A stretch of DNA of 64,000 nt, taken from positions 1 through 64,000 of the forward strand of contig NZ_JAOTEM010000004.1 in NCBI RefSeq assembly GCF_025628985.1. The letters are read 5' to 3'. The translations under genes and the position numbers were made by a program. Position 1 is the stretch's first letter; every line of letters starts with the position of its first letter. The stretch is from Chryseobacterium edaphi. GTDB taxonomy: Bacteria; Bacteroidota; Bacteroidia; Flavobacteriales; Weeksellaceae. The notes under the pieces are model-generated. The model ran no database searches. It was not told the origin of the DNA and worked only from the letters and a program-made list of their open reading frames with translations. Below, piece after piece: positions 39,831-50,387 of this stretch.

Positions 39831-42614
39831 ATGAAAAACAAATTAATTTCTGCATTCTTAATTCCACTTTTACTAGGGGTAATTTCAATACACGCTCAAA
39901 GATATGTTGAGCAGAAGATTTATGGAGATGACGGAAGATCATCATTTATAATATTTAATTCTGGAACTGCCGCTAGAGATGCAGCTTTATCAGATAGCGA
40001 AAATTTCTTTTCCGAAATTTTTAAGCTTCCACCAGGATCAAAAATGATTAAACAAGAATCTGCCAAACTGTTTAGTGATTTTTCAGATGAAAAATATCAG
40101 TTATTTCACAATGGTATTAAAGTTCAGTTTGCCAATTATACCCTTCATTTTATTAAAGGGAACTTAGTTAGTATGAACGGAGAAATGTATGATACGAGCG
40201 ATGTGAATACAGATGCCAATATTTCAGAATCTATGGCATTAGCTAATGCAGTAAAATTTTTGGGAGCAAAAAAATTAATGACAAACACCGAGCATGGAAA
40301 TGACATTGGTTATACGCCTAAAGCTGAGCTGGTTTTACTTCCTGTTGAGTCCTCAGATGTAAAATTTCGACTCCTGCTGGCTTATAAATTTGATATATTT
40401 TCTGCAGAACCATTTTTGCGGTCATACGTTTATGTTGACGCAAAATCCGGTGACGTTCTCCTCAATGATCCAATCATGAAGCATGCCGGTCACGAGTCGA
40501 ATAGTCATAGTGGTGACCATGAACATTTTATCGGAGCAAAAAAGAGAGCGGCTATAAATTTAGCTCCTGCTTTTGTGGCCGGAAATGCTGAAACCAGATA
40601 CAGTGGCACAAAAACTATTGAAACTACTTTGCTGAACGGAAAATATGTACTTCGGGACAATACAAGAGGAAACGGAATCAATACTTTTAACAACAATAAT
40701 GGCAATTACAGCAATCTTTCAAATACAGACATCACCGATAATGATAATAACTGGACGACTGCGGAACACAACCCAAGTGGAAACAATACAGCGTTAGATG
40801 TACATTGGGGTGTAGAAAAAACATATGATTACTTTAAGGATACTTTCAACAGAAATAGTTACAACAATCAGGGTGCAGTACTCAACAGCTACATTCATGT
40901 GCTTTCAAACTGGGAAAATGCAGCATGGACAGGAAGTGCCATGGTATATGGCGACGGAGCAAGTACATTCAGACCCTTATCCGCATTTGATGTAACTGCA
41001 CACGAACTTGGACATGCAATATGTCAGTCAACGGCACAGCTGGCTTATCAGAGGGAATCGGGTGCATTAAACGAAGGATTTTCTGACATCTGGGGAACTG
41101 TTGTTGAAAATAAATATGCGCCGGAAAAACAAAACTTTCTGATTGGTGAAGATATAACAAAGGTTGCCCCCAATTACTTAAGGTCCATGAGCAATCCAAA
41201 CTCCGGACTTCAAAAACAACCAGATACGTATAAAGGTACTTACTGGAAGGATGCCAGTAACAGTTGCGTACCCAATCAAAACACAAATGATAACTGCGGA
41301 GTCCATTCAAACAGTGGCGTACTTAATTACTGGTTTTATCTTCTGGTTTCCGGAGGTACAGGCACAAATGATATTGGCAACAGCTTTAACGTAACAGGAG
41401 TTGGATTTGACAAGGCGGCAAAAATCGCTTACAGGTTAGAGACTTCCTATCTCACTGCAAATTCAAATTACAATAATGCAATGACATATGGAATACAAAC
41501 GGCAAAAGATCTTTTTGGGGCTGATTCACCTGAGCATAAAGCAACCCAGAATGCATTCTATGCGGTAGGATTAGGAACAGCTTATTCGGGAGGGGGAGCA
41601 AATCCAGGAACTGATACACAAGCTCCAACCGCACCGCAACTGTCAGCAGGATCCACGACACAAAATTCTACGTTACTTTCATGGAGCGGAGCAACAGATA
41701 ATATTTCCGTAACAGGATATGATGTTTACCGAGGAAGCACACTTATTAGTACAACTTCTGCCACGTCTTACACAGTATCAGGATTATCACCGGCGACCCA
41801 ATATACCTTTACAGTTAAAGCAAAAGATGCTGCAGGTAATTTGTCAGTTGCAAGCAACACCGCTATGGTGACCACGTTGTCTTCAGGAGGTGGAGGAAAC
41901 TCAACATCTTATTGTACATCTTCTGCAAATTCTGCAACCGATGAACGTATTGCAAATGTTACTTTTGCAGATATTAATAAATCATCTACCGGTACAACAG
42001 GTTACGAGAATTTCACGTCAACAATTGGGAATGTTACTAAAGGAAACTCCTACTCAATTTCGATAACTCCATATTGGAGGTCCACGAAATACAGCGAGGC
42101 TTACGCAGTATATATCGATTATAACAAGGATGGAGATTTTACAGATAATGGAGAATTGGCATGGTCTAAAACAGCAGGCACAACTTCACCGGTTTCAGGC
42201 AATATCACGATTCCAAGCGCAGCAATTACTGGAGATACAAGAATGAGGGTAATAATGAGATACAACGCATTACCTGCTTCCCCTTGTGGAACTTACAATT
42301 ACGGACAGGTTGAAGACTATACATTAAGAATATCACCATCTAACTCAATTTCATCATTAATTGGAGGAGAACTGGCTAATGAAAATCAAAATGTGATAAC
42401 TGTGTACCCTAATCCTGTAAAAGATATAGTTAAGATTAAATCTCAATCAGATTCAGAATATAACTATCAGCTTGTCGATTCGAGAGGAACCGTAGTTCTC
42501 TCTGGAGTATCAATATCTCAATCCATCAATGTGGAATCAGTACCTGCTGGATTTTATATCATAAACTTGGAAAATGGGAAGGAGAAGGCAACTGTAAAAA
42601 TTATCAAAAAATAA
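39831..42614 (+). CDS. Secreted M4 (thermolysin-like) metalloprotease with FN3, GEVED and T9SS tail
   Basis: 927 residues. A signal peptide (cleavage near IHAQ) and an FTP/PepSY propeptide (about 40-220) come before the M4 catalytic domain, with zinc motif HELGH (His391) and the downstream NEGFSDIWG glutamate. A fibronectin type III domain (about 600-690), a GEVED domain (about 700-840) and a type A T9SS tail (YPNPVKD, ending KATVKIIKK) follow. It should be exported by T9SS, released or surface-anchored, and act on extracellular protein. A strong terminator lies 70 bp after the stop. Confidence 0.95.
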   Translation: MKNKLISAFLIPLLLGVISIHAQRYVEQKIYGDDGRSSFIIFNSGTAARDAALSDSENFFSEIFKLPPGSKMIKQESAKLFSDFSDEKYQLFHNGIKVQFANYTLHFIKGNLVSMNGEMYDTSDVNTDANISESMALANAVKFLGAKKLMTNTEHGNDIGYTPKAELVLLPVESSDVKFRLLLAYKFDIFSAEPFLRSYVYVDAKSGDVLLNDPIMKHAGHESNSHSGDHEHFIGAKKRAAINLAPAFVAGNAETRYSGTKTIETTLLNGKYVLRDNTRGNGINTFNNNNGNYSNLSNTDITDNDNNWTTAEHNPSGNNTALDVHWGVEKTYDYFKDTFNRNSYNNQGAVLNSYIHVLSNWENAAWTGSAMVYGDGASTFRPLSAFDVTAHELGHAICQSTAQLAYQRESGALNEGFSDIWGTVVENKYAPEKQNFLIGEDITKVAPNYLRSMSNPNSGLQKQPDTYKGTYWKDASNSCVPNQNTNDNCGVHSNSGVLNYWFYLLVSGGTGTNDIGNSFNVTGVGFDKAAKIAYRLETSYLTANSNYNNAMTYGIQTAKDLFGADSPEHKATQNAFYAVGLGTAYSGGGANPGTDTQAPTAPQLSAGSTTQNSTLLSWSGATDNISVTGYDVYRGSTLISTTSATSYTVSGLSPATQYTFTVKAKDAAGNLSVASNTAMVTTLSSGGGGNSTSYCTSSANSATDERIANVTFADINKSSTGTTGYENFTSTIGNVTKGNSYSISITPYWRSTKYSEAYAVYIDYNKDGDFTDNGELAWSKTAGTTSPVSGNITIPSAAITGDTRMRVIMRYNALPASPCGTYNYGQVEDYTLRISPSNSISSLIGGELANENQNVITVYPNPVKDIVKIKSQSDSEYNYQLVDSRGTVVLSGVSISQSINVESVPAGFYIINLENGKEKATVKIIKK

Positions 42615-42683
42615 TTGGAATCTAATTTTGTCAAAGTCGAATCCAAAAAAGATAAAGGATTCTATTAATTCCTTAGGTTAGGT

Positions 42684-42724
42684 AATTATTGTCTGATTCA
42701 TTTTGAATCAGACAATAATTTTAA
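42684..42724 (+). terminator. Very strong terminator after the M4 protease gene
   Basis: AATTATTGTCTGATTC (42684-42699) and GAATCAGACAATAATT (42705-42720) make a perfect 16-bp stem with a 5-nt loop, followed by T-rich DNA. The symmetry allows termination in both directions. Confidence 0.88.
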
Positions 42725-42848
42725 AATTAGATTGCGGTTTTGCAATTCCTTAAATCGCCACATTTTTACCACAGGATTATTGAGACTACTTGAATAAATG
42801 CAATTATCAAATAAATGAACCGCCATATTTTATGATTAAATTAAACAG

Positions 42849-44777
42849 ATGAAAAAAATTACTATTAATGCTAAAAAAAAAGTTTTGACAGCAAAAATTT
42901 TTAATTTTATTTTTTTCTTGATTTTGTTTAGTGCAAAAGCACAGCAAATCAATCTTGCATTAGGGAAAACAGTAACTTCTTCTTCTGTAGACAATGCATC
43001 CTTACCAAATTCCAATCTTACAGATGGCAATTTTAGTACAGTTGCGCGAACTGGTAATGCTGAAATTCCACCTAATGCTGAATGGTTTGTTGTTGATCTT
43101 GGTGGAGACTACTTTATACAAAAAATAAGTTTAGGCGCTGTTGTGCCTGATAATACATTATCTAGAAGATTCATGATAGTCACTTACCCTTCAAGTTTAT
43201 CTTCGCTAGGAAAAAATCCTCTAACTTATATTAATAACAATGGAGCTGCCTACAACAAATTCTTTTATACCAGCCCTACTTCATCCTCTGATTACGTCTT
43301 TGGAAGAACATCATCAAATCCTAATATACCAGGAAATGCAGGACAAACATTGGGACCTGTTTTTGAACAAGGTATTTACAGGCTTGATCTTGGTATTCAT
43401 AAAGCAAGATATATTATGTTGCTTAATCTTCAAGATACAAAATTAGAGTTTACTGAATTACAGGTTATGGGAAGTTCGGTGCCTGTACGAACTTTTAAAA
43501 ATGGTGGTTTTGAGCAAGGAACAACTTCAACACAGTTGATTTATCACTTGATACCTGAAGCAACTGTTGAAGGCTGGAGTACTACTGAGGGAGTTGCAGG
43601 AGAACCAGACAACATAGCAAATCTAATTAATGCTAAGGGAGGTGCAATTGAATTATGGAGAACTGGGATGAATGGAATTCCATCTTATGAAGGTAACTAT
43701 TTTGCGGAATTAAATTCATACAGATCAAGTATTCTACAACAACAGCCTATTTGTATTCTTCCCAACGAATCTTTTAATTTTTCGCTGGCACATAGAGGTA
43801 GATCTGGTACAGACATTATGCGATTGGTAGTTGATGATCTAGATGTTGCAGAATTCTCTGACAGTAACGTACAAACGGGAACGCATACAGGTACAATTTT
43901 ACCTGCAGGTACTACTGCAAATCTTATCCTCAATAAAGATGCAACGACAGCAACAGGTTGGACAAGGTATTATGGAACCTGGACAAACACAACTGGAGTA
44001 TCCAGACAGATTAGTTTTGGCTTTAAGGCAGTCTCATCGTCAACAGGCTCAGTCATAGCAGGAAATCTTTTAGATGATGTTAAAATTTCTGCGCTCAATG
44101 CAATAATGACGTTTGACTCTAAAAATACTTCAGGAAATGAAAATGTTCCGACTGCTAATTTGCCGAAGATACTCATTAATGGACCACTTTCTGTAGCAAG
44201 AACTGTTCAGATTGATTTGGGAGGTACTGCTACAAGAGGTTCAGATTATACAACGGTACCTGCGACAGGACCGCTGACCATAAATATACCCGCGGGTAAC
44301 TATGATGGGACGACCAATACTGCTATTAGTTTGGCAAATATCATTCAAATTAATCAAGATTTAATTTCAGAAGGTACAGAAACCATAATTATGACCTTAG
44401 TTGATCCCGGAACTGGAGATCTACAGCTTGCTGATACCAGCTCCTGTCAAGGGGCAGTTTCATCAGCTATATATTCTATAACAGATAATGTATGTTACAA
44501 AAATCCTGTTACCACAGGAAATACATTAGCGACCAATATGGGAATTTCTGCATTTAATAGAGCAGGTGCCGGCAATGGAGATTGGCCGATGATAAGAAAA
44601 GGAGGTTATATTGCACTGGAATCTTCTACGATGGGAATGGTGGTGACCAGAACAACGAAAGCAAGCATCGGTAATCCTGTTATTGGTATGCTTATTTACG
44701 AAATTAATGATAAATGCTTATCAGTCTATACCTCTACAGGTTGGAAATGTTATCAAAATTTCTCCTGTCCTGACTAA
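42849..44777 (+). CDS. Large secreted protein of cassette copy 1, with discoidin-like, Calx-beta-like and novel C-terminal module
   Basis: 642 residues. The signal peptide is long (about 1-32, ending AKAQ). An F5/8 type C-like (discoidin) domain (about 35-210) and a jelly-roll region beginning NGGFEQGT (about 212-415) follow, then a Calx-beta-like repeat (about 420-540). The final ~100 residues (about 545-642: CYKNP...GDWPMIRKGG...CLSVYTSTGWKCY...SCPD) match the end of the 748-aa protein at 50063-52309. It lacks the usual YPNP type A T9SS tail. The 181-aa partner gene follows 125 bp later. Export route and role are unknown; adhesion to glycans is plausible. Confidence 0.75.
   Translation: MKKITINAKKKVLTAKIFNFIFFLILFSAKAQQINLALGKTVTSSSVDNASLPNSNLTDGNFSTVARTGNAEIPPNAEWFVVDLGGDYFIQKISLGAVVPDNTLSRRFMIVTYPSSLSSLGKNPLTYINNNGAAYNKFFYTSPTSSSDYVFGRTSSNPNIPGNAGQTLGPVFEQGIYRLDLGIHKARYIMLLNLQDTKLEFTELQVMGSSVPVRTFKNGGFEQGTTSTQLIYHLIPEATVEGWSTTEGVAGEPDNIANLINAKGGAIELWRTGMNGIPSYEGNYFAELNSYRSSILQQQPICILPNESFNFSLAHRGRSGTDIMRLVVDDLDVAEFSDSNVQTGTHTGTILPAGTTANLILNKDATTATGWTRYYGTWTNTTGVSRQISFGFKAVSSSTGSVIAGNLLDDVKISALNAIMTFDSKNTSGNENVPTANLPKILINGPLSVARTVQIDLGGTATRGSDYTTVPATGPLTINIPAGNYDGTTNTAISLANIIQINQDLISEGTETIIMTLVDPGTGDLQLADTSSCQGAVSSAIYSITDNVCYKNPVTTGNTLATNMGISAFNRAGAGNGDWPMIRKGGYIALESSTMGMVVTRTTKASIGNPVIGMLIYEINDKCLSVYTSTGWKCYQNFSCPD
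44490..44777 (+). other. C-terminal ~95-residue module, copy 1
   Basis: This is the shared segment inside the 642-aa protein. Conserved points with copy 2 are the opening CYK, GI then RAGA, WPM-RKG, LES, GM-YxI, CL-VY, GWKC and the closing CPD. Two Cys pairs could form disulfides. Confidence 0.65.
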
Positions 44778-44902
44778 AGCGTTTGTCACTGTAACAGTCT
44801 CTTAATAATATTTAATTAGTTATTTAACAGTTTGTTTCTTTTATTCTTTCTAAGATAATTTGTTATCTCAAAGTATCTTAAATTCTAGATTACATATTAC
44901 AT

Positions 44903-45448
44903 ATGAAAAAATTAACTTGTGTACTTTTGGTATCTGCCACATTCCTCAGCGTTAAATCACAAATTATCATTGGGAGTGAGTCAACATTGACCAGTCCTGT
45001 TGTTTCTTCTACATCTGTCTTGTTGGAATTCTCAAATAATGCCAATAAAGGAATTATCTTGCCATGGACTAATGGAGATGTTGGCAATCCCGTCAACGGA
45101 ACTATCATTTTCAATACTGTATCAAAAAAAGTTAAGGCTTTTTTAAATAACGCGTGGGTTGACTATTCCAATGAAGCATCAACGAATAATTCTGTGGATA
45201 CGAGTTTACAAAATAGCGCTGCCTTTCCTGAAAATCCAAATGCAGGTGTCGTCATTGGTAATTCTTCAACAGTTAAAGGTATTTTAGTTCTCGAAAGTCA
45301 GGATAAAGCATTGGTTCTGCCAAAGGTGGCCAGTCCACACCTTAACATAATAAATCCTTCACCAGGGATGATCGTTTTTGATACTGTAAAAGAGCTTCTG
45401 TGCATATATAATGGTACTCAATGGAGCTTTATTCAAAAAGATCTTTAA
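44903..45448 (+). CDS. Small secreted partner protein of cassette copy 1
   Basis: 181 residues with a signal peptide (about 1-19). It resembles the 179-aa protein at 52420-52959 along its whole length: LEFSNNANKGIILPW near the start, a VNGTIIFN segment, and the end ALVLPKVASPHLNII...PGMIVFDT...YNGTQWSF. The pattern is that of fibre-associated or fimbria-like proteins in Bacteroidetes (LLPR... GMIVYD... W). It follows the large secreted protein, so the two probably work together at the cell surface. Confidence 0.75.
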   Translation: MKKLTCVLLVSATFLSVKSQIIIGSESTLTSPVVSSTSVLLEFSNNANKGIILPWTNGDVGNPVNGTIIFNTVSKKVKAFLNNAWVDYSNEASTNNSVDTSLQNSAAFPENPNAGVVIGNSSTVKGILVLESQDKALVLPKVASPHLNIINPSPGMIVFDTVKELLCIYNGTQWSFIQKDL

Positions 45449-45868
45449 TTTTAGTTATTGATAAGAAAAAATGCGTAGAAATAATATAATAAAGTAATTT
45501 TATGATAAATAGAATAGTGGGAGAACATTTGTATGCATATTAGGTAATAGATTTTGATGATATAGCAAAAGTAGTTACAAAGTATAATTTAGTTGTTAAA
45601 TATTATAAGATTTAATGCTTGTCAGTATTTTTATGAACAACTTTTGATATTACAATTCTTGCGCCTAATGATCTTTAACACATCCAGAATTTCCAGAGTA
45701 TAATTTGTTTTATAAATCTATGGAATTAAACTAAGAAATAGTTATTGTCAGTGCTTAGAAGTTAGATAACATTATCTTTTAAATAGATCTTAATACCTCT
45801 AAGGGAGACCGAGGTAGAAGTAATACATCTTTAATAAAGCTGAACTAAGAAACAAAAATCAAAATATT
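45449..45868. other. Intergenic stretch before the reprolysin-like gene
   Basis: 420 bp of AT-rich DNA. A small ACCTC/GAGGT hairpin lies at about 45794-45814, near the next gene. No gene or clear promoter was identified. Confidence 0.5.
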
Positions 45869-48799
45869 ATGAAAAATTTATCTTTTATTTTACTCTTTAG
45901 CATGAGTTTTTTTTTCGGACAAAACCAAAGGTCCGATATCAAAAACAGTTTTGCCTTTAACTTTGCAAATTTCAAAAATCAGTTTGAAAATAGTTCCACC
46001 AATAAAAAGAAAATTACCGGAAGAATTAATCTTCCTGTACCAGGAACCCTAGATGTACTGTTTAATCTTACAGAAAATGACTTTATTGAAAAAAGAATCC
46101 CAAACATCATTACCTTTAATGGAGTTAGCAAAGATAATAAATTTTCAATGAAGCTTACATTAATGAATGATTCATTTAGTGCGGCTATAAAAAGTGATAA
46201 AGGAGAATATTTTTTCATTGAAAAAATTGAAAATACTGTTGATCGTTACCGTATCACCACTTTGGCAGAGGCTTCCGGTGAAGGTGGTTTTGTTTGTAAC
46301 GCAGAGTTGGATTTTCCCGAACTAAATAATGAATTGCTGGCAAAATCGGTAACTCCCTTTCCATTAGGGACACAAATTAAAAAATTCAGACTTGCGGTGG
46401 CAACGAGAGGAGAGTCTGCACAGGCTCTTGGTAATACCGATCTTGTTTTGGCACAGGTAGTGTCAAAATTCAATGCTGTGAGTTTGGCTTATGAAAGTGA
46501 ATTAGCAGTAACTTTCACTTTAATTGCCGAAACTACCAACAAAACCCTTATTTTCTCTGATCCATCTAGTGATCCTTATAGCACAACAGGACCTGCTGAA
46601 AGCTCAACAGTATTCCAAAACTTAAATGCTTCGGGAGTGCTTACATATAATAAATATGATATTGGACATACCGTTGAAATAACTACTGGATCCTCTACCA
46701 GCGGATCTGCTGGTGGAACTCCTTGTAGCAATACTTCCAAAGCTGCTGGTTTTACTAACTTTGGGACACAAAGCACCTTAGCTTCTGCTACACAGGTCCT
46801 TTGTCACGAAATGGGACATCAGTTTGGCGCAGGGCATACTTTTAATGCTGGGGGCGGTTGTGCCGGTTCATGGAGTGCGAATTCGGCAGTTGAACCCGGA
46901 GCAGGATCTACATTTCTTGCATATGCTAATTTATGCAGCAGTCCGGTAGATGTACGTTATATCCCAACCAGAGATATTCCATTTTTCCATGCAAGAAGTA
47001 TGGATCAAATTTTAACCAAAATTCAAAACACTTCTAATTGCTATACAATTGTTACGAGTAGCAATATACCGCCTGTTGCTAATGCAGGCGTAGATATTAC
47101 AATACCTAAAAATACACCTTTCAAATTAATCGGTTTAGGAAGCGATGCTAATAATACGAGTTTAACGTATACATGGGATCAAAATGATCTTGCGACAACC
47201 GATGATAGAGGAGCGATGGGCTCCACACTTGCTGGAGAAGGCGGTTATACCGCAGTCAACAGTACTACTGCACCGCTTTTCCGCTCACAATTCAGCAATG
47301 TATCAGGAGAGAGATATTTTCCTGCAATGGAATATGTTTTAAATAATCAGAATATTCCCCCTCTGCAAGCTGGAGAAGCATTATCTAATGTAGGCAGAGA
47401 TATCAATTTGAGATTTGCGGTGAGAGATAACAATCCAACCTATGGCGGGATAGATTCGGATGATATTGTTGTGACAGTTTCCAATACGGGTCCCTTAAGT
47501 GTATCTTATCCCAACGCTTCAGGTGTTACGTTAAATGCAGGAAGCAATATCAATGTCACTTGGGATGTGAATAATACAAATACACTAAAAAATACGGTTA
47601 ACATACTATTATCCACAGATGGCGGTTTAACATTCCCTCTTATTTTGGCAGAAAACACTCCGAATAATGGTTCTAAAAATATCACTATTCCAAATGTACC
47701 TTCAACGACTACAGCTAGAATAAAGGTTGTGGCTATCATCAACAGTAGTGCCGAGTTTTTTGATATATCAGATACCAATTTTACCATCAATTCTACTTGT
47801 GCTGCGTATGCTACCTATGCATATCCTACAGATGCTGTAACTGCAGTCAGTGGTTCTGCGCTAGCCAATCTGAATATGACTGCTCCGCAAGCTGTTGAAT
47901 CAGAAATTTCCTCTTTTGTAAATAATTATTCCAATACTTCTGTGAGTATGCATAATTTAATAATTTATAACAATTCAAATCTGATTACTCCAGTTTTTCG
48001 TGATGTAAGAAATGGCATGGTTAAAAAGTTCAAGGTAACAATTTCCGGAAATTATGTTATCAATAAAAGTGCTGGATATATGATTTTGTCTTTAGCTTCG
48101 GGTAATCCTTTCACTACTGCCAATTTTGTAAGTTCTGGCGGATTTGTCAATGACTCCGGAAATGGCGTTTCGGTTTACAGCAGTACGAAATCAGCATACT
48201 TGACAGAAGGTACAGATTATTATTTATTTTTATCAAGTGCATCATCTTCAGGAGCGACACATACTATTACCATAGATGGACCAGGAAAAATGCTGTTTGA
48301 AACAATGCCTCCATCAGGTTACAGTTATCTATTTGCAGCCGTTGGAAATAATGGAAATATAATCACTACGAGTGCGACTGCAGATTTTACAACTTTACCG
48401 CCAGGAACATATACTATACAAGGTTTTTCTTATTTGAGCACCATTAATCCTTCAACGTTTGTTAACCAAACTTTCAGCAATTTGATTCTTGCCGGCAATT
48501 GTATTAATTTAAGTAAAAGAAACAGAAAATTAACTCTAACATCAACACTATCAACATCTGATCTTACTTATGATAAGGGAATAAAATTTGCACCCAATCC
48601 AGTAAACGATTTTCTGTATGTAATTACGAAGAAAAAAATTACCCACTATGATGTGTATGATATGTCTGGCAGAAACCTCCTGTATAAAAATAAATTTACT
48701 GACAAGATAGACTTCAGAAATTTCAGCAGTGGAAATTATATACTGAGACTGTATGAGAATCATGTGCTGGTACATCAGGTGTTAGTAATTAAAAAATAA
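45869..48799 (+). CDS. Secreted reprolysin-like (M12B) metalloprotease with T9SS tail
   Basis: 976 residues. After the signal peptide (about 1-18) and a pro-region, the catalytic domain carries HEMGHQFGAGHTF (His313, HExxHxxGxxH) followed by a Met-turn region. Ig-like/PKD-like segments follow (about 400-640), then a GTxY-type beta domain and a type A T9SS tail (APNPVNDFLYV, ending HQVLVIKK). It should be a broad extracellular protease exported by T9SS. It sits between two copies of the secreted-protein cassette, on the same strand as copy 1. A terminator follows 61 bp after its stop. Confidence 0.93.
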   Translation: MKNLSFILLFSMSFFFGQNQRSDIKNSFAFNFANFKNQFENSSTNKKKITGRINLPVPGTLDVLFNLTENDFIEKRIPNIITFNGVSKDNKFSMKLTLMNDSFSAAIKSDKGEYFFIEKIENTVDRYRITTLAEASGEGGFVCNAELDFPELNNELLAKSVTPFPLGTQIKKFRLAVATRGESAQALGNTDLVLAQVVSKFNAVSLAYESELAVTFTLIAETTNKTLIFSDPSSDPYSTTGPAESSTVFQNLNASGVLTYNKYDIGHTVEITTGSSTSGSAGGTPCSNTSKAAGFTNFGTQSTLASATQVLCHEMGHQFGAGHTFNAGGGCAGSWSANSAVEPGAGSTFLAYANLCSSPVDVRYIPTRDIPFFHARSMDQILTKIQNTSNCYTIVTSSNIPPVANAGVDITIPKNTPFKLIGLGSDANNTSLTYTWDQNDLATTDDRGAMGSTLAGEGGYTAVNSTTAPLFRSQFSNVSGERYFPAMEYVLNNQNIPPLQAGEALSNVGRDINLRFAVRDNNPTYGGIDSDDIVVTVSNTGPLSVSYPNASGVTLNAGSNINVTWDVNNTNTLKNTVNILLSTDGGLTFPLILAENTPNNGSKNITIPNVPSTTTARIKVVAIINSSAEFFDISDTNFTINSTCAAYATYAYPTDAVTAVSGSALANLNMTAPQAVESEISSFVNNYSNTSVSMHNLIIYNNSNLITPVFRDVRNGMVKKFKVTISGNYVINKSAGYMILSLASGNPFTTANFVSSGGFVNDSGNGVSVYSSTKSAYLTEGTDYYLFLSSASSSGATHTITIDGPGKMLFETMPPSGYSYLFAAVGNNGNIITTSATADFTTLPPGTYTIQGFSYLSTINPSTFVNQTFSNLILAGNCINLSKRNRKLTLTSTLSTSDLTYDKGIKFAPNPVNDFLYVITKKKITHYDVYDMSGRNLLYKNKFTDKIDFRNFSSGNYILRLYENHVLVHQVLVIKK

Positions 48800-48860
48800 T
48801 TCTGAATAGAAAAATGGTGTTTAAATACGATTAATTTTGATTAAATCATATTTATTTTAG

Positions 48861-48891
48861 GAGGCTGTTCGATGAAAGATCAGCCTCTTTT
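48861..48891 (+). terminator. Terminator after the reprolysin-like gene
   Basis: GAGGCTG (48861-48867) and CAGCCTC (48881-48887) form a GC-rich 7-bp stem followed by TTTT. Confidence 0.7.
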
Positions 48892-49292
48892 AATGGAATC
48901 AAATTCGAATCTAAAACAAGCATTTGAAATGTTAGATTTATACAAGCTTCTTTAGTGTAGAATTTAAGATAAATAATGAACCTTGCCTGGCGTTTAGTAG
49001 TTCTGTATTTTTTGTTTGTAGAAAACTGTTTGTTATATTAAGTGCATTTAAACACAAAAAAAACGAAGTATTGGAATAAATTCACAGCCAACTATTACAT
49101 GGTTCTAAAGGCGTAAAAATATTCTGAATACGAAATTACCAATTTGAGGAAAAAAAATCTACGTTTATCCTGCCAATACCATTGCTTTCCAACAATATAT
49201 TTTCTGTTTTTGTTTCTAAGAATGTCAAATTTTTTACAATATATTGATGGTGCAAACGATCACCAATATTCATCTGATTTTATAATAAAAAT

Positions 49293-49430
49293 TGTACTAT
49301 TGACACAGATATAAACTGAGTTTCAAATTATTTAGATAATGATTAGGATGATAACGGAATTTGTAATAGTGACGAAACAGAGTGTCCTACCTCGAATGCA
49401 AGTTTATTCACGATACACAACCATAGTTGA
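49293..49430 (+). pseudogene. Decayed thrombospondin-type-3-repeat adhesin fragment
   Basis: One frame reads DTDIN, stop, VSNYLDND, stop, DDNGICNSDETECP and on to a stop at 49428-49430. This is the Asp-rich calcium-binding TSP3 repeat (DxDxDGxxNxxDxD) with two in-frame stops. No start and no open continuation exist. It is probably debris of a protein like the neighbouring 748-aa one, but on the opposite strand. Confidence 0.7.
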
Positions 49431-49946
49431 ATCAAATCTAATTATTATTGGAGGACAAATGTACAAGCTGCAATTTTAAGGATCCTTTTTAGGTGTGGTA
49501 ACCCATCAGGTTAGTCAATTGCATCAAACAATTTATAGGTTGATAATATTTTGATGTTAGAATATAGTTCTTCTTTTACTGTTCCAATCAGTCTACTAAA
49601 ATAATTCCGAATGCAATACTTAAATGCTACAGAATATGATCTACCTACATTTACGTAATTTTTTTTTCAGAAAATAACTGTGGATTTTATTTAAATACAT
49701 TTAAGAAATCATAAATGGCTATGACTTAAATTGTAATAAATCCTAAAGTGTGCAATTTATAATCTAGAAGTACTATAGTTAAGAACCTTTATGAGTAATC
49801 TTAAACAGATAAACTAACTGCCAAAAATTATAACAGTTAATTTGAACAGATTTTTTTGTAATGGAAGCTCCTGATAATAACATATAAATATTGACCTTTG
49901 ATAGCAAACCAACATATTCAAATATGTGTTTGAGCTAAAATACAAA

Positions 49947-50007
49947 AACCTCCATCGAATCTGATCAATGTATAAAATAATACTTAGAAATCAGCCAGAT
50001 GAAGGTT
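49947..50007 (-). terminator. Terminator-like hairpin after cassette copy 2
   Basis: AACCTCCATC (49947-49956) and GATGAAGGTT (49998-50007) pair with one mismatch and are followed on the minus strand by TTTTT. The long loop makes it weaker. It lies 56 bp after the stop of the 748-aa gene. Confidence 0.45.
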
Positions 50008-50062
50008 CACTAAAATTTACCGGAATTTATATAACTAAGATATGAGAAATTTTACGATCAGA

Positions 50063-50387
50063 TTAGTTGACATCTGGACAGCTCTGATTATTTAAACATT
50101 TCCAGCCGGATGATGTTCCTGTAAAATATACTTGCAAACAATCTAAAGTGATATTATAGACCATCATTCCTTCAAGTAGATTTCCTGCTGGTATTGCAGC
50201 AATTTCAGAAGAAGTTAATCTGTTAGGTACAAAACCTTTTGTCTTGGATTCTAAAACTGACCAAGCGCCTTTTCTTACCATCGGCCAGTTGCTATTATTT
50301 GCTCCGGCTCTTCCCAGTGAGGTGATGCCATGTTTCGAATCCAAAATTGGTGCACCTGCAGTAATTCCAGGCTTGTAGCACACACAT
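50063..50387 (-). other. C-terminal ~105-residue module, copy 2
   Basis: This is the matching segment of copy 1 inside the 748-aa protein. It shares the CYK opening, RAGA, WPM-RKG, LES, the GM-VY core, CL-VY, GWKC and the final SCPD. Confidence 0.65.

Larger units (their letters stand above)
48800..50062. other. Long gap with decayed DNA between the protease and cassette copy 2
   Basis: 1.26 kb without an intact gene. It contains the protease terminator (48861-48891), a decayed thrombospondin-type-3 fragment (49293-49430) and a terminator-like hairpin for the minus-strand cassette (49947-50007). Other pieces, such as a frame reading KIYVYPANTIA near 49160, may be more remnants of the same lost adhesin. 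Confidence 0.6.

Noticed and set aside
42640..42657. ATCCAAAAAAGATAAAGG as a further border motif
   Set aside because: Lacks the C of ACGAT and TCTC start; too weak to count.
49051..49068. CACAAAAAAAACGAAG as a further border motif
   Set aside because: A-run length and end differ; chance match in A-rich DNA is likely.
48861..50062. Possible CRISPR or tandem repeat array in the long gap
   Set aside because: No regular repeat spacing; the Asp-rich stretch is a TSP3 pseudogene, not a DNA repeat array.
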